The position numbers were made by a program, and so were the translations under genes. 64,000 bases of DNA. It comes from a virus. This document shows, piece by piece, positions 9,348 to 20,554 of the stretch. Position 1 is the first letter of the stretch. Every line of letters starts with the position of its first letter. The notes beneath the pieces were generated by a model, which worked only from the letters and a program-made list of their open reading frames with translations, was not told the DNA's origin and did no database searches. Location: positions 28,643-92,642 of IMG/VR virus record IMGVR_UViG_3300044846_004348, one strand, 5' to 3'.

Positions 9348-12300
9348 CTACGCCTGAGCTTCAGCCCACGACAATTTCGCTGATGTCAGTGTTTCTGAGC
9401 CAGTTAAACGTGCTACAGCAATTGTTATAATATCTGGACCATCTGGGAATACGCTGTTTCCACCTAAAATAGAGTTAGATAGTTCAAACAAATCACCGAT
9501 GTCTACAGTAGTTCCTAATTCTTGACCATTTGCACCACTTGCACGGAAATTATAAACTTGAATACCACCAGAAATTGTGTCATTTGATGTGTGCTCAATT
9601 GTTTGAACTAGAGAAGGGGACTCTACTCCTACGAAATTTAAGTTATTTAGACGACCGTTGAGTAGTACTTTAACATCAATTAATTGATTAGTCTGTACAC
9701 CAATTTCATTTAGACGAAGTTGCATTCTATTTATAATATCTCTATCACCTAATTGACCAGTTAATCCTTCGGAAACAGACGGACTTAAGCGAAGAGAAAT
9801 TAGTGGCTGGTAGTTACCTCCAGAAGTGTTATTTAAACTTCCAGCAGGTGTAAATGAGTATGTTGATAAAGTATTACCTTGGTTGAAGAAGTTGACAACA
9901 TTTTTTGAAACTAATGTTCCACCAGGAGGAGTTGCAGATCCTACATCTCTTCTATCAACGAAAGCGTCGTAAGTAAATTGATTAGCAGCAGGTACAGTTG
10001 CAATTGTGTAGGATCCGTTAAATGAAGCAGCAAAAGCATCGGTGCTCATATTTACAAATACACTATCCCCAACGTTGTATCCATGATTAGCACTCGTTGT
10101 TATTGTAACTCTGAAAGAGTTCTTTACTCTAGTAGTTACTGTAAATGTGGTTGCTTGTAAGTCGGCTAGTCTGTAATAAAGAATTATGTTATTAGTGTTT
10201 AGTGGTCTTATAAAATATGTTGCTTCGTTTTGAAGATTGTTAAAAGCATTTATTCCTGCAACTGTTTGTATAGCTGGGTTTTGGCTATTAGGTTGAAGGG
10301 AGCCAGAACCACTTATACCTTTAAATTGTAGTGGATCTCCTAAAGCAAAACCGTGTGAAGGTATGTTTATAATTTCGGTTTGAGTGTTAATTGCACTAGA
10401 ACCAAAAGTTTTTGCGGTAGTTCCACCAATATTTAAAGAGGCACTAGATTTAGTGAACAAATAGGCTCTATCATCATCAAATGTTCCATCCATCATTACC
10501 GAAGTTCCCCAGTGGAATAGGTATGGAATGTAGGTAGGGTTTTCAAATGTTACTACTTCGTATCGAGCAGGTAAGTTACCTGAGCGGAAGTATGATTCAA
10601 ATTTTTGGTTGTTGTGAACAAACTCATGGACATAGCGAACTTGACCGTCTACTGTCTTAAATCCATAACGAATCTTACCTGCACCGTACCAAGAGTAATC
10701 CATATAAATCATTTGAATTTTAGATAGATCTAGGTTGTATCCAGTAATACCAGTGCCATCGCAAGGATCTATTGACCATTGTGATTGAGGAACTCTTGTG
10801 TCTTCGGTAAGTGTTGCAATGATACCTGTTTTAGCGGAAACAAAAGAGTGTACAGTTCCCGATCCAACATCAGATAAGGTTACAAATTGCTCGGCAGTTG
10901 GACTTGCTTTTAACTTTAATGTGTTATTAGTTAGTACACTAATGTAGTAAGTTCTTCCATTAATTAACCCGCCTATAGGGGTTCCATCAATTGAATTGTA
11001 AATTACTGGAAGGTTTTCAGTGTATCCATGATTTAATATAGTAATAACATTAGTTGAGGTATTTACTGCTGTACTTGGATTAAATTCTGTTTCATTACCA
11101 GAAGAACCTTTGTATTCAGGTTTAATAGAAATACGACTATCACTAGTTATTTCAGAAACTTTATATGATTGACCTCTAAGAACAATGCTGTCTCCTACAG
11201 TTAGTTGAGCTTGGAACGCTGTATTTGTTCCAAAAATAAACTCTGATCCTTGTAAAGCAGCTATAGTTCCAGATATTTGTTGTGTTGAAGATCTACGCAC
11301 ACAGTAAAGTTCTTGTCCATCGAACTCAAAGAACATTCCGTTTTGATCATCGAACATTCCAGCGCGAAGGGCGCCATTTGTCCAAGCAGTAACGTGCATT
11401 CTTGGATATCCGTATGATCTGTTTTCTGTAATATTTACATTAGATATGTAGGTAAAGTTAAATGCGTCAATTACAGTAACTTGGAAAGTTCCGTTATAAA
11501 TTTGACTTAACACATTTTGGGAATCAAAGGCATCATCAATTTTTACAAATAGACCGTTAATTAGTCCGTGAGGTCTTCTGGTCCTAACTGTGATAACGGA
11601 AGATGACCCTACTCTTCTCATATCTTCAACATCTATTGATGGTTTAAAGTTGATACCTGCAGATGTTTGAATACCTTTACCCGATTGATAACGGAAATAT
11701 TTACGGGTTTGACGAATTATCTTTCCGTACCAGGTGCCGTATCCTGTAGACATTTCTACTCCACCATCAAATGGACGATGTAGTGAGTATCCTTGAGGAC
11801 GAACATATATGAATGTTGGGTACGAGTAACTTACATTTGTGTAGGCAGTGCTGTAAGGTCTGTCTACTGTAATTTGATCGTCTCCACCTATAGCAGCGAT
11901 AGTTCTAATAATTGGTGTAGATGGTGTTATTTTAGATAGTTTTAAAGCAAAGCCAGTTCCCGCTGAAGAAATATCTACAGCGTTTGTATCGGCTGTTGCA
12001 TCGGCTAGCGTGTTATAAAGTTTTACACTATTACTACTTAGTGGCGTTAGTGTTCCAGTTACTCCTGCTCCAGCTATATTACCCCCTGTAACTGTTGCAA
12101 TAGCTTGTATTCTATTTGCAGCTGGCACATGAACTACAGTAAATGTACCGTTAAACACTTCTGGATTTACACCAGTTATAGATGAGATAGTAAATCTATT
12201 ACCAGCACGTAAGTTATGGTTTATTGATGTTGTGTAGTCTAGTATATTATCTGTTCTATTTCTATTGTTTACTGTAAAAGTAGTTGAGTTGGGTATAGAT

Positions 12301-15300
12301 CTTACAAAGTAGTAGTATCCGTCAATTAAAGGACTTGGTGATACCCCAGCAACACCTGATGTTTGAGCAACACCAGTTGTCTGCACTTCATTAGTAAGAG
12401 TCGATCCTAATGAATTTGCACCTGTATATGTAAACTGAAAAGTATCTGGGGTTCCAGTAATTGTGTATGTTCCATTAAACTCAACAGCAGTTGTAGAACT
12501 TAGTCCACTAATAGTTACAATGTTACCAATTGTGTAACCATGGGCTTCTCTAGTTCTAATTGTTCTACTAGTACCTGAACCAGAAATTTGGAAAATTTCT
12601 CTTCTAGGTCCACCAGTGCCTGGACTGAAAACAACTGAATCTTCTGTACTAAATTGGTGAGAGGCTAGAGTTATAACTTCTGTAGAAGTGTTTACATCTG
12701 AGGCAGCAAAAAATGCAGGTTGTTCTGTGTCTGGAGGGAATATTCTTAGTCTATCTCCCACTTTTAGAATTTTACTAAAGTTTGTTCCATCTCCATCTAC
12801 TAGTACGGAGTTGACTGTAGTGTTTAGGGTTCCCGTTCCTGTAATATTTCCATTAATTTGAGAACTAGTTAAAGTGTGGGATAGACCTGCTCCAAAACTT
12901 GTAATGGAGATAGGAACACCTGATTGTGAGTTTGCTACAGTACTAGCCAGTCTTAACCAGTCTTTAGAAACTGCTATTACGTAATAATCATCACCGTCTG
13001 TTAGCCCGCCAATTGGTGTTTCTCCGCCGTCAGAGTATGTAACTTTTGTTCCAGTTAAAAATCCGTGTGAAGGTATTTTTATATAATTTTCTGATACGTC
13101 TACATTGAATCTTGGACTAAATGTTTTAACAATCTCTGGTACAGATCCTGAAGCAGTTACTTCAAATTCGGTTGCACTAGTTACATCGCTAATTGAGTAT
13201 GTACCATCTGGTGTTCTAATTAATGATTTTAATTTATGTCTACCGACTGGTGCTGGGGATGCAATTAAATCTATTGCAGTTCCATTTGATGCATTAATAC
13301 TACTTGTTGCTAGTTTTATTGTGTTTCCGTCTATTACAATTACATAATATGGAGTTGCACTTACCAAACCATTTATATCAGTTTGACCTACCGTGTCATA
13401 TTCTACTAGCTCACCTGTAGAAAAACCATGATTTGGGATTGTTAAAGTGTTTTCAACAAAATCTACAACGAATGTAGTTACCGAATGAGACCCTATACCT
13501 ACTCCAATAATATTTTCTACTAAAGTAAGATTTTTGTCGTTGTACAGTCTAAGTGTGTTAGCATCTATTCTCTGTATAAAGTAAATTTTTTGATTTTGTA
13601 GTCCAAAAATATTTGTATTAGTGTCTATTTCTCCAACAACACCAGTAGCACCTACTTCTCTAAGTAGTGTGTTTCCAGTTGTTGCTGTTTGTATAGGTAT
13701 AGTATTTAACGTAATTGTTGCACTAGCGTTGGCGGCTGGTACTTGATCTACAGTTAAAGCTCCAGAAACTGCTGCAGTAGTTACAGTTCCTGATGTTTGT
13801 GTAAAAAATTGAATTCTGTTAGCAGCAGGTATTGCCGTAATAGTGTGAGTTCCGTTGAATATATTTGCATCTGCACCTGACATGCTGGATATAGTTACAG
13901 TATCGCCAACTTGTAAATTATGGGTTGTATTTAAGGTCACATCTGCTACGTTTACTGTTCTTAATCTATTAGTTACAGTAAATGTTGTAACGTTGGCTGC
14001 TTGAGGTCTGGTTACAGTGAATATTGTGCTTGAAGGAACGTTGTTAATTACAAATGTTCCATTAAATATGTTTGGATTATTTGCAGATATGCCAGAAATT
14101 GTTACTGTTGTTCCCACTTCAAGATGGTGAGGTAGGGTGGTTGTATATCTAGCCACCGTGTTTGAAATAAGTTCTCTATTGGATACAACTCTTGTGTATG
14201 TTGGAATGGTGTATCTTAGTTGATTTACACCAGCCATTGTTCCACCAACTACTTCATTTGATATGGTCCCACTAGTTGGTGTTGTAAAAGTTACTCTAGT
14301 GCTTGAAGGAATACTACTAATAACCCATTCGCCATTAAAGGTTTGAGGAACTGAACCTCCAATATTATTAATTCTTATTCTTTCACCCACTTCAAAACCG
14401 TGAGCTGCGCTTACAGTTACGTCAGCAACGTTTGCGCTTCTACTTCTTGCAGTAATAGTGAAAGCAGGTCTAGTCATGAGAGAAGCTCTTACAGTTGTTC
14501 CAGTAGTAGCACCGTTGGCAACAGTAATAGAAGTTGTACCTATATATGTAAATTGATTTGCAGAAGGGACACCATTTACTGTGAACTCTCCTATAAAACT
14601 GGAAGCATTTACTCCAGTCATATTTATAATTCTTATTCTGTCGCCAATAGCAAAGTAATGAGGATTATCTGTGGTTATAGTTCTTGTAGTAGCTTCACTC
14701 TGTCTAGCAGTAATGTTTACTTGGTAATTCCAAAAATTACCATCGTTACCGCTGTTGTTTTCTAGGTATACGTAGTTATTAGTTTCTAAATTGTGTGGCG
14801 CTGCGGTGTTAACAACTAAGTTAGTGTTACTAAACAGTCTTCTAGTTGATAGTGTAGATTTTTTTTCAGGACTATCAAACGTTATAACTGATGCAGAAGG
14901 AAGTGAAGTTACTCTATACTCTCCATTGAAAACATCTTGATTTGTATTAGTTATACCAGTTACAACAAATCTATCATTAACTTGAAGATCGTGGTTAGCA
15001 TCAAAGTTTAAAGTTCCAACAGTTCTATTTGCTAGATTTCTGTTATTAATTCTTACACCAATTTTTGAAGTTTTACCTATTGCTGTAGTTGTTGATAAAG
15101 TGTAGCTTGAAGGTGGCATCTGATATCTAAACTGAGTGGAGCTGCTTATAGTGTCTACAATTGCATCTCTATAAACAAAACCAGCATTAGTTATGCCACC
15201 AGATCCAACATTTGTATTGCTAAAAGTAATATTTGGATCTAAGTTAGAACTTCCTACTGATTGAATTCTGTAGTCTTGATTTGCTGTATATGTAAATGTA

Positions 15301-17939
15301 TTAGTTCCAGGTACAGAGGTTATAAAGTAGGTTCCATTAAAATATTCACCTATGTCTCCTTGAATACCTACAACACTTCCTGAAATATTTTTAACAACTA
15401 CTGGAAAACCATTTGGTAGGTAGTGTGGCTCTGTTGTTACAATAGTTCTAGTAGTTCCTGAAGAAGATATACTTCTAATATTTGTTGTAAAAAGATGAGG
15501 TAGATAGTCTAAATCTGTTCTAGCTATAATATATGCTGCAACATCGGTATTAGTCTCTAAAGTTAAACTAAAACTTTCTTCAGCTGTATAAGTTATTTGG
15601 TTAGATGATGGTACACCAGTTACAACATATCTTCCATTAAATCTTGTGTTATTTGTGCCTGTGTTTCCTACAACTTGAAAATAGTTTCCAGTAGCTAAGT
15701 TATGGCTACTAGCAAGAGTGAGTGTTCTTGTTTGACCAGAACTTCCTCTTTGTGTTATTAATATTTGAGGAGTGGCTATACCTGGTATTGAGAAGTTATC
15801 AAATGTTACTCTACTTCCGTTTTGTAAATTGTGAGGCTCTGTTGTTGTAATAAATCTAGAATTTCCGCTACTAGAAACGTTAGCTATAGTTAAGTCTCTA
15901 CTCTTTTGATATCTTACTGTTTGTCCAGAAACATAACCGTGACTTGGTATGTAGATACTGTCTTCTGAAATGTTTACAATATTCAAAATAAGACTGTGGT
16001 TTATTCCAGTGCCAGCAGCAGATAAGTCAATTACTGGACCCTGTAGCGATTGACTTAATGTAAATCTATTTTCGTCTACCACTTCTTTTATATAATATGT
16101 AGAATTATTTTGTAAAGGTGTAATAGCTGTTCCAGTACCGACTGAATATCTTACTGGCTGATCCAGTAAAAATCCGTGATTACTTATAGTAATAATATTT
16201 AGAGCTGTATTAACAGTAACGTCTCTAAAACCCTCTACTGCATTGATACTAGATGGACCAGTAATATTTAAAGTAGTAAAATTAGGATCTGGAGTGCTAC
16301 TTAATCTATAACTAAAATCATCTACTAAATTTATATAGTAAACCGTGTTTTGTGCTAAACCTATAGGAGCTGTACCGTTAGTGAAATAGTTTACAGCTTC
16401 CCCGTTAAAGAACCCGTGTGCAGTTTTTTGACTAATTATTTCTGTGTCTAAATCTATAGTTATTGGTACTAATGCGTGGAAAGAACTTCCAGCAGGGGCA
16501 ATAGGAATTGCGTTTTCTTCATTGTTTGCATCTTCTGCAGTTGGGTGAAGTGTAAATCCAAACAAAGATCTTTCTACAAGAGTTACAGAAACTTCTCCTT
16601 CAACATCTCCTGTATTGTAAAGATTTAAGTTTTCAATTGGTTGACCTAGTAAAGTTGCAGATCCATCATATAAACCAGTAGATGTTGCAACATTTGTTGC
16701 TGTAGCAAATATGAATGAGCCACCACCACCACCAGTTAAACTTCCAATGCGATCGGTAGTTGCTCCACCACTGTAACCACCTGCTCCACCATTACCGCCC
16801 CAAGATTCGCCGTCTGAACCTGCTCCGCCGCCGAAACCACCTATTGCTGATGAGCCACCAGCAGAAAAACCACCTACAAGACCATTGTTAAAGCCGCCGC
16901 CGCCGCCGCCTCGCTCAGAGTTTCCGCCTGCAGAGAAGAAACCTCCTCCACCACCACCAGCAGAACGTCCTGCTGCACCTTGACCGCCTTGACCACCAGT
17001 GTAACCTTGTTGCGATGTACCACCGATAGTTGTTAATACAGCATTAAAACCAAATTGTGTGTTAGATGAGGATGCTCCACCGCCAGCAACAAACAAAGGA
17101 ATATTTCCAGCTTTTCTTACAACAAATGTTCCACCAGAAGATGCTGGCCATGTAATATTATTAGGAGGTAGTTCTCCTCTTTGACCTATTGCAAAAGTAA
17201 TAATTTCGCCTTTAATTAAGCGAACACGACCTCTTACAATTGCACCACCGCCACCAAGTGCTCTACCTTGACGACCAGGAGCACCTTTTACTGTAAATTC
17301 GTACAAACCATCTTCTGGAACTGTCCAGTCTTGGTATCCCTGAAAACTACCTAAATTTAAATATGTATTTTCCCAAGTTTCTGCAGCATAAGCTGATCTC
17401 ATTTGTGCAAGATTTGGTCCTTGCCCTCCAGTAACCCCAGCGGATGTAAATGTGTGATTATCAAATAGATATAAGGCAGAGCCACCAAGACCTGTTAAAA
17501 GATTTTTTACATAATATGTATTACCTGAAGTAAGACCTGTAATTGGGGTTGAGTCGGTAAGGTATTTTACTGCTTGAACATCATCGTATTTTACGTTAGT
17601 TATGTTTATAGAATTATCGTAAACAGATGGGAAGTTGAAAGTTACGGTTCCTGCTGAATATTCAGTTAAATTTATATTAGTAGTAGAGGCTGCTGTAGTT
17701 GTAAAACCTATAGAAAAATTATCAGCAGTGTTTAGAAAATATACTTCACCACTGTCTAAACCATCTATAGTTCCTGTAGTTTCTCTTACTACCCAAGCGC
17801 TATCATTTACTAAATTTGTAGCTTTTGTGGTATTGATGTCTCTACCAGGAAAGTAAATATAATCTTCATCTAAGTTAACATTTACTTTTTGAAGAGTGTG
17901 TGTACCTGACCCACCTACAGCGGTAATATTAATAGTCAA
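9348..17939 (-). CDS. Giant repeat-containing tail protein
   Basis: A 2863-residue protein, the largest in the window. It begins at a TTG codon preceded by GAGGTAA. After two short repeats comes a glycine-rich region (about residues 230-430, with runs such as GGGGGGFFSAGG) like the glycine-rich domain of ALK/LTK-type and phage proteins. Then come many degenerate 60-75-residue repeats of two kinds: one centred on HGF-G--V-Y...GL--G--YY, the other on HNL--GD-V-I...FNGT--I--VP----F. The last part holds a unique beta-rich region (LDLSK, YGAGKIRYGF, LPARYEV) paralogous to the 410-residue protein at 45165-46397. Size and place suggest a main fibre or baseplate protein built as a long string of beta modules. 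Confidence 0.85.
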   Translation of the reverse strand: MTINITAVGGSGTHTLQKVNVNLDEDYIYFPGRDINTTKATNLVNDSAWVVRETTGTIDGLDSGEVYFLNTADNFSIGFTTTAASTTNINLTEYSAGTVTFNFPSVYDNSINITNVKYDDVQAVKYLTDSTPITGLTSGNTYYVKNLLTGLGGSALYLFDNHTFTSAGVTGGQGPNLAQMRSAYAAETWENTYLNLGSFQGYQDWTVPEDGLYEFTVKGAPGRQGRALGGGGAIVRGRVRLIKGEIITFAIGQRGELPPNNITWPASSGGTFVVRKAGNIPLFVAGGGASSSNTQFGFNAVLTTIGGTSQQGYTGGQGGQGAAGRSAGGGGGGFFSAGGNSERGGGGGGFNNGLVGGFSAGGSSAIGGFGGGAGSDGESWGGNGGAGGYSGGATTDRIGSLTGGGGGSFIFATATNVATSTGLYDGSATLLGQPIENLNLYNTGDVEGEVSVTLVERSLFGFTLHPTAEDANNEENAIPIAPAGSSFHALVPITIDLDTEIISQKTAHGFFNGEAVNYFTNGTAPIGLAQNTVYYINLVDDFSYRLSSTPDPNFTTLNITGPSSINAVEGFRDVTVNTALNIITISNHGFLLDQPVRYSVGTGTAITPLQNNSTYYIKEVVDENRFTLSQSLQGPVIDLSAAGTGINHSLILNIVNISEDSIYIPSHGYVSGQTVRYQKSRDLTIANVSSSGNSRFITTTEPHNLQNGSRVTFDNFSIPGIATPQILITQRGSSGQTRTLTLASSHNLATGNYFQVVGNTGTNNTRFNGRYVVTGVPSSNQITYTAEESFSLTLETNTDVAAYIIARTDLDYLPHLFTTNIRSISSSGTTRTIVTTEPHYLPNGFPVVVKNISGSVVGIQGDIGEYFNGTYFITSVPGTNTFTYTANQDYRIQSVGSSNLDPNITFSNTNVGSGGITNAGFVYRDAIVDTISSSTQFRYQMPPSSYTLSTTTAIGKTSKIGVRINNRNLANRTVGTLNFDANHDLQVNDRFVVTGITNTNQDVFNGEYRVTSLPSASVITFDSPEKKSTLSTRRLFSNTNLVVNTAAPHNLETNNYVYLENNSGNDGNFWNYQVNITARQSEATTRTITTDNPHYFAIGDRIRIINMTGVNASSFIGEFTVNGVPSANQFTYIGTTSITVANGATTGTTVRASLMTRPAFTITARSRSANVADVTVSAAHGFEVGERIRINNIGGSVPQTFNGEWVISSIPSSTRVTFTTPTSGTISNEVVGGTMAGVNQLRYTIPTYTRVVSNRELISNTVARYTTTLPHHLEVGTTVTISGISANNPNIFNGTFVINNVPSSTIFTVTRPQAANVTTFTVTNRLRTVNVADVTLNTTHNLQVGDTVTISSMSGADANIFNGTHTITAIPAANRIQFFTQTSGTVTTAAVSGALTVDQVPAANASATITLNTIPIQTATTGNTLLREVGATGVVGEIDTNTNIFGLQNQKIYFIQRIDANTLRLYNDKNLTLVENIIGVGIGSHSVTTFVVDFVENTLTIPNHGFSTGELVEYDTVGQTDINGLVSATPYYVIVIDGNTIKLATSSINASNGTAIDLIASPAPVGRHKLKSLIRTPDGTYSISDVTSATEFEVTASGSVPEIVKTFSPRFNVDVSENYIKIPSHGFLTGTKVTYSDGGETPIGGLTDGDDYYVIAVSKDWLRLASTVANSQSGVPISITSFGAGLSHTLTSSQINGNITGTGTLNTTVNSVLVDGDGTNFSKILKVGDRLRIFPPDTEQPAFFAASDVNTSTEVITLASHQFSTEDSVVFSPGTGGPRREIFQISGSGTSRTIRTREAHGYTIGNIVTISGLSSTTAVEFNGTYTITGTPDTFQFTYTGANSLGSTLTNEVQTTGVAQTSGVAGVSPSPLIDGYYYFVRSIPNSTTFTVNNRNRTDNILDYTTSINHNLRAGNRFTISSITGVNPEVFNGTFTVVHVPAANRIQAIATVTGGNIAGAGVTGTLTPLSSNSVKLYNTLADATADTNAVDISSAGTGFALKLSKITPSTPIIRTIAAIGGDDQITVDRPYSTAYTNVSYSYPTFIYVRPQGYSLHRPFDGGVEMSTGYGTWYGKIIRQTRKYFRYQSGKGIQTSAGINFKPSIDVEDMRRVGSSSVITVRTRRPHGLINGLFVKIDDAFDSQNVLSQIYNGTFQVTVIDAFNFTYISNVNITENRSYGYPRMHVTAWTNGALRAGMFDDQNGMFFEFDGQELYCVRRSSTQQISGTIAALQGSEFIFGTNTAFQAQLTVGDSIVLRGQSYKVSEITSDSRISIKPEYKGSSGNETEFNPSTAVNTSTNVITILNHGYTENLPVIYNSIDGTPIGGLINGRTYYISVLTNNTLKLKASPTAEQFVTLSDVGSGTVHSFVSAKTGIIATLTEDTRVPQSQWSIDPCDGTGITGYNLDLSKIQMIYMDYSWYGAGKIRYGFKTVDGQVRYVHEFVHNNQKFESYFRSGNLPARYEVVTFENPTYIPYLFHWGTSVMMDGTFDDDRAYLFTKSSASLNIGGTTAKTFGSSAINTQTEIINIPSHGFALGDPLQFKGISGSGSLQPNSQNPAIQTVAGINAFNNLQNEATYFIRPLNTNNIILYYRLADLQATTFTVTTRVKNSFRVTITTSANHGYNVGDSVFVNMSTDAFAASFNGSYTIATVPAANQFTYDAFVDRRDVGSATPPGGTLVSKNVVNFFNQGNTLSTYSFTPAGSLNNTSGGNYQPLISLRLSPSVSEGLTGQLGDRDIINRMQLRLNEIGVQTNQLIDVKVLLNGRLNNLNFVGVESPSLVQTIEHTSNDTISGGIQVYNFRASGANGQELGTTVDIGDLFELSNSILGGNSVFPDGPDIITIAVARLTGSETLTSAKLSWAEAQA

Positions 17940-18001
17940 CTAAATTACCTCTTCCAAATTATAAATATTATTAATACTTTTGTTTTTAATTTTACCAGAA
18001 A

Positions 18002-20482
18002 TCATCGGACGTAAACCGCCAAGTTTAGGAAAGTTCTGTTTGCTGCACCGTTGGAACTATTTCCAAAGTTCCACCAGTGTCCGTGTGCTCTCCAGTGCGA
18101 GTTAGATGTGTATGTAAATCCAATACCACCGCCCCATCTATCAGACGTTGTTCCTGTACCACCCATACCTATCATCGAGGCACCGTGACCAGTTACAAGG
18201 TTTGATGTTGCTGTGGTGTATCCGCCTGTCATGTATTGGTTTATATTTCCATAATTATTTGCATAGTCAGATAAAACTTTAAATCCAAATCTTGCGCCAG
18301 TTTGTAGTAATTGTTGACGAACGCTAGTGTGGGTGCCTAAACGACGTACCATAGACCACTCGTTTGGATCGTTTACATAAATAGATGGGAATAGCCAAGT
18401 ATTTCCATATGTAGATTGATTTGTTCCACCAGTAACAGATCTCATATTTGGAATGGTGACATTGTGTCTCCAACCAATTCTATTTGCAGTGTTTGTTATT
18501 TGAACTATCATCACATCGTTGAAAGGTAGTTTGTAGAATAGAGGACTAAATGCATCAACATCGTTAAGATCTTGACTATTTGCAGAAGCAAATAAACTTG
18601 TAAATTGATTATCTGCATTCCAAGCCCAACCATCCCATATAGGACCAAATGTGTGGGATGCTCCCGATTGAGGTGCATTACCACTAGGTAGCGAGTTAGT
18701 TAATAATGTGTTGCTAGATAACTTCATAATTTGAGTCCAACCACCGCCCTCAACTCCAAAGAAGCAGTGAGTTAAATGTGCTGTAGCAGAACCTGCTGGT
18801 TTAATCCAATAAGCACCAGTTGTAGATGCTGGTGCGGCTAAAAGAATAGCGGCAGCGCTTGTAGCGGCTCTTGCTTCAGTTGTTCCGTCTAATACAAAAC
18901 CTTTATCTCTCGTTAAAGAAATATGTGTGCCGTCATATACTCTTTTAACAAAATAGTAATTAGCTGGAGCTTCGACAGTTGTTATTGGTGCCCCTACTGG
19001 ATATGAGTACTTGACCATATCTGCTTCTTCAAAATTATGACCAGGTACTGCAAGTATTTCTTTATCTATTGAAACAGATATTGCTTTTAATGTTTGAGTA
19101 CCAGTTCCACCAGAAATAGCACTTAGAGCGGATCCTCCAGGTTCTGCAGATAAGTTGACAATATTTGTCTGAGCATTAATGCCAGCAACAAAGTATGTAG
19201 TGTTATTAGTTAATCCAGTAGCAGCGGAACCAGAAGTTGAGTAAAGAAGCATCTGTCCATTTGCCCAGTTTGTGTTTGAAGCTAAAGTAAAGTTAGTAAT
19301 ACCGCTTCCACTTATTGAACTAATAGTGTATGTTGATCCTTCTGAATTATCTCCATCAAACTCGTAACTTGTGCCTTGTATTAAAGTAGTAGAGATTTGG
19401 TTTGTAGTGTCTAAATTTCCTCCAGCAAAAGTTGCCACCAAGTCTGCTTTTTGAAATGTTCCAGTTATATTAGATGTAATATCTATAACTGTTCCATTAG
19501 GAATTTGACTGACTGTAAATGTAGAAGAACTAGTTCCTAAACTGTTGGCAGTTTTAATAAACACGACACCGCGAGGGTTAGTTGCAAAAAAACCTTCAGC
19601 TGCACTAACACTATATTGAAGAGCAGACCCTACAATAAGATTTGAAAAATTTTCTGAAGTATGTGAGACAGTTATTGTGTCTGATTCAGTATTTACACCT
19701 GAAACTGTACTAGCAACGGATATAGGGCTACTTGATGCATTATTAGATAGACTTAATAAACTTTGTGAAGCTGTATTTGATCCATCAAAAATTCTAGCAG
19801 TTGCGTTATTTGAAGCATCAAAGGATTTTGATTCTGTGTTAGTTGAATCAAACTCTTGACTAATAGTTGAGTTTAAGTTAATAAAATAGAAAGGAGTATT
19901 TGGTCCGAACCCATGAGGACTTTCTGTTTTTATAGTTAAAGTAGAAGTTGGCTCTGCGTCTGTAACGATACCTTCTGAGTCAGATATGCGAATTTGAGAC
20001 CCTTGAAAAAATTCACCTGTAATAATAGATGTATACAAATCTTCAATACTTTTAGTTTGAAATTGATTCTCTCTCGCTAAATATGTAAAAGTTCTAGCAT
20101 TAGGTATTGAGTTAATAATATAAGATCCATCAGCAGTTATTTCTTTAGTTCCACTAACACTTATAGGTATACCTGCAGCAAGACCGTGATCTAGGGCGGT
20201 AGTAATTGTAATTTCTCTTGAACCAACTATTGTAGTTATTGATTCTATGTTAGGGATAGTTGTATCACCAGATTTTGAAAAAAATGAAGGAATATTATTA
20301 ATTAATTCTACTGTTTCCCATTTTGTTGGCTGTAAACCGTACTCAAAGTCTGTATCGATTAAGTTTTCAGGTTGGGAAACCCTAAGTTTAGTTACTGGAT
20401 CGATAAACTCTTTTGGAAAAGAAATTTCTCCGCCAGTAGTGCCGCCGCCGCCGCCGCTAGAGCCTCCTAGAAAACCTGGCAT
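18002..20482 (-). CDS. Repeat tail protein with fibrinogen-like C-terminal domain
   Basis: An 826-residue protein. The N-terminal two thirds contain the same degenerate beta repeats as the giant protein upstream (for example HGLAAGIPISVSG followed by SYIINSIPNARTFTY). From about residue 545 the character changes: WIKPAG, a cysteine, then GGGWTQIMK at 579-587, and a 240-residue domain rich in Trp, Gly and Asn ending NLAVYVR. The GGGWT-x-x-x-K signature after a cysteine is the hallmark of fibrinogen-related lectin domains, which bind acetylated sugars in animal lectins. It is a strong candidate receptor-binding domain. Preceded by GAGAGGTG as ribosome-binding site. Confidence 0.78.
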   Translation of the reverse strand: MPGFLGGSSGGGGGTTGGEISFPKEFIDPVTKLRVSQPENLIDTDFEYGLQPTKWETVELINNIPSFFSKSGDTTIPNIESITTIVGSREITITTALDHGLAAGIPISVSGTKEITADGSYIINSIPNARTFTYLARENQFQTKSIEDLYTSIITGEFFQGSQIRISDSEGIVTDAEPTSTLTIKTESPHGFGPNTPFYFINLNSTISQEFDSTNTESKSFDASNNATARIFDGSNTASQSLLSLSNNASSSPISVASTVSGVNTESDTITVSHTSENFSNLIVGSALQYSVSAAEGFFATNPRGVVFIKTANSLGTSSSTFTVSQIPNGTVIDITSNITGTFQKADLVATFAGGNLDTTNQISTTLIQGTSYEFDGDNSEGSTYTISSISGSGITNFTLASNTNWANGQMLLYSTSGSAATGLTNNTTYFVAGINAQTNIVNLSAEPGGSALSAISGGTGTQTLKAISVSIDKEILAVPGHNFEEADMVKYSYPVGAPITTVEAPANYYFVKRVYDGTHISLTRDKGFVLDGTTEARAATSAAAILLAAPASTTGAYWIKPAGSATAHLTHCFFGVEGGGWTQIMKLSSNTLLTNSLPSGNAPQSGASHTFGPIWDGWAWNADNQFTSLFASANSQDLNDVDAFSPLFYKLPFNDVMIVQITNTANRIGWRHNVTIPNMRSVTGGTNQSTYGNTWLFPSIYVNDPNEWSMVRRLGTHTSVRQQLLQTGARFGFKVLSDYANNYGNINQYMTGGYTTATSNLVTGHGASMIGMGGTGTTSDRWGGGIGFTYTSNSHWRAHGHWWNFGNSSNGAANRTFLNLAVYVR

Positions 20483-20554
20483 TAGCTGACACCTCTCTTA
20501 AAAAAGTTTGTAATCACAAGTTTAGACCAAAAAATATATAGTGAGTTTAATAAA

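Noticed and set aside
14400-14765. Ser- and Cys-rich plus-strand frame within the giant gene
   Set aside because: It lies wholly within the 2863-residue gene and its composition mirrors the antisense of beta repeats; no ribosome-binding site is visible.
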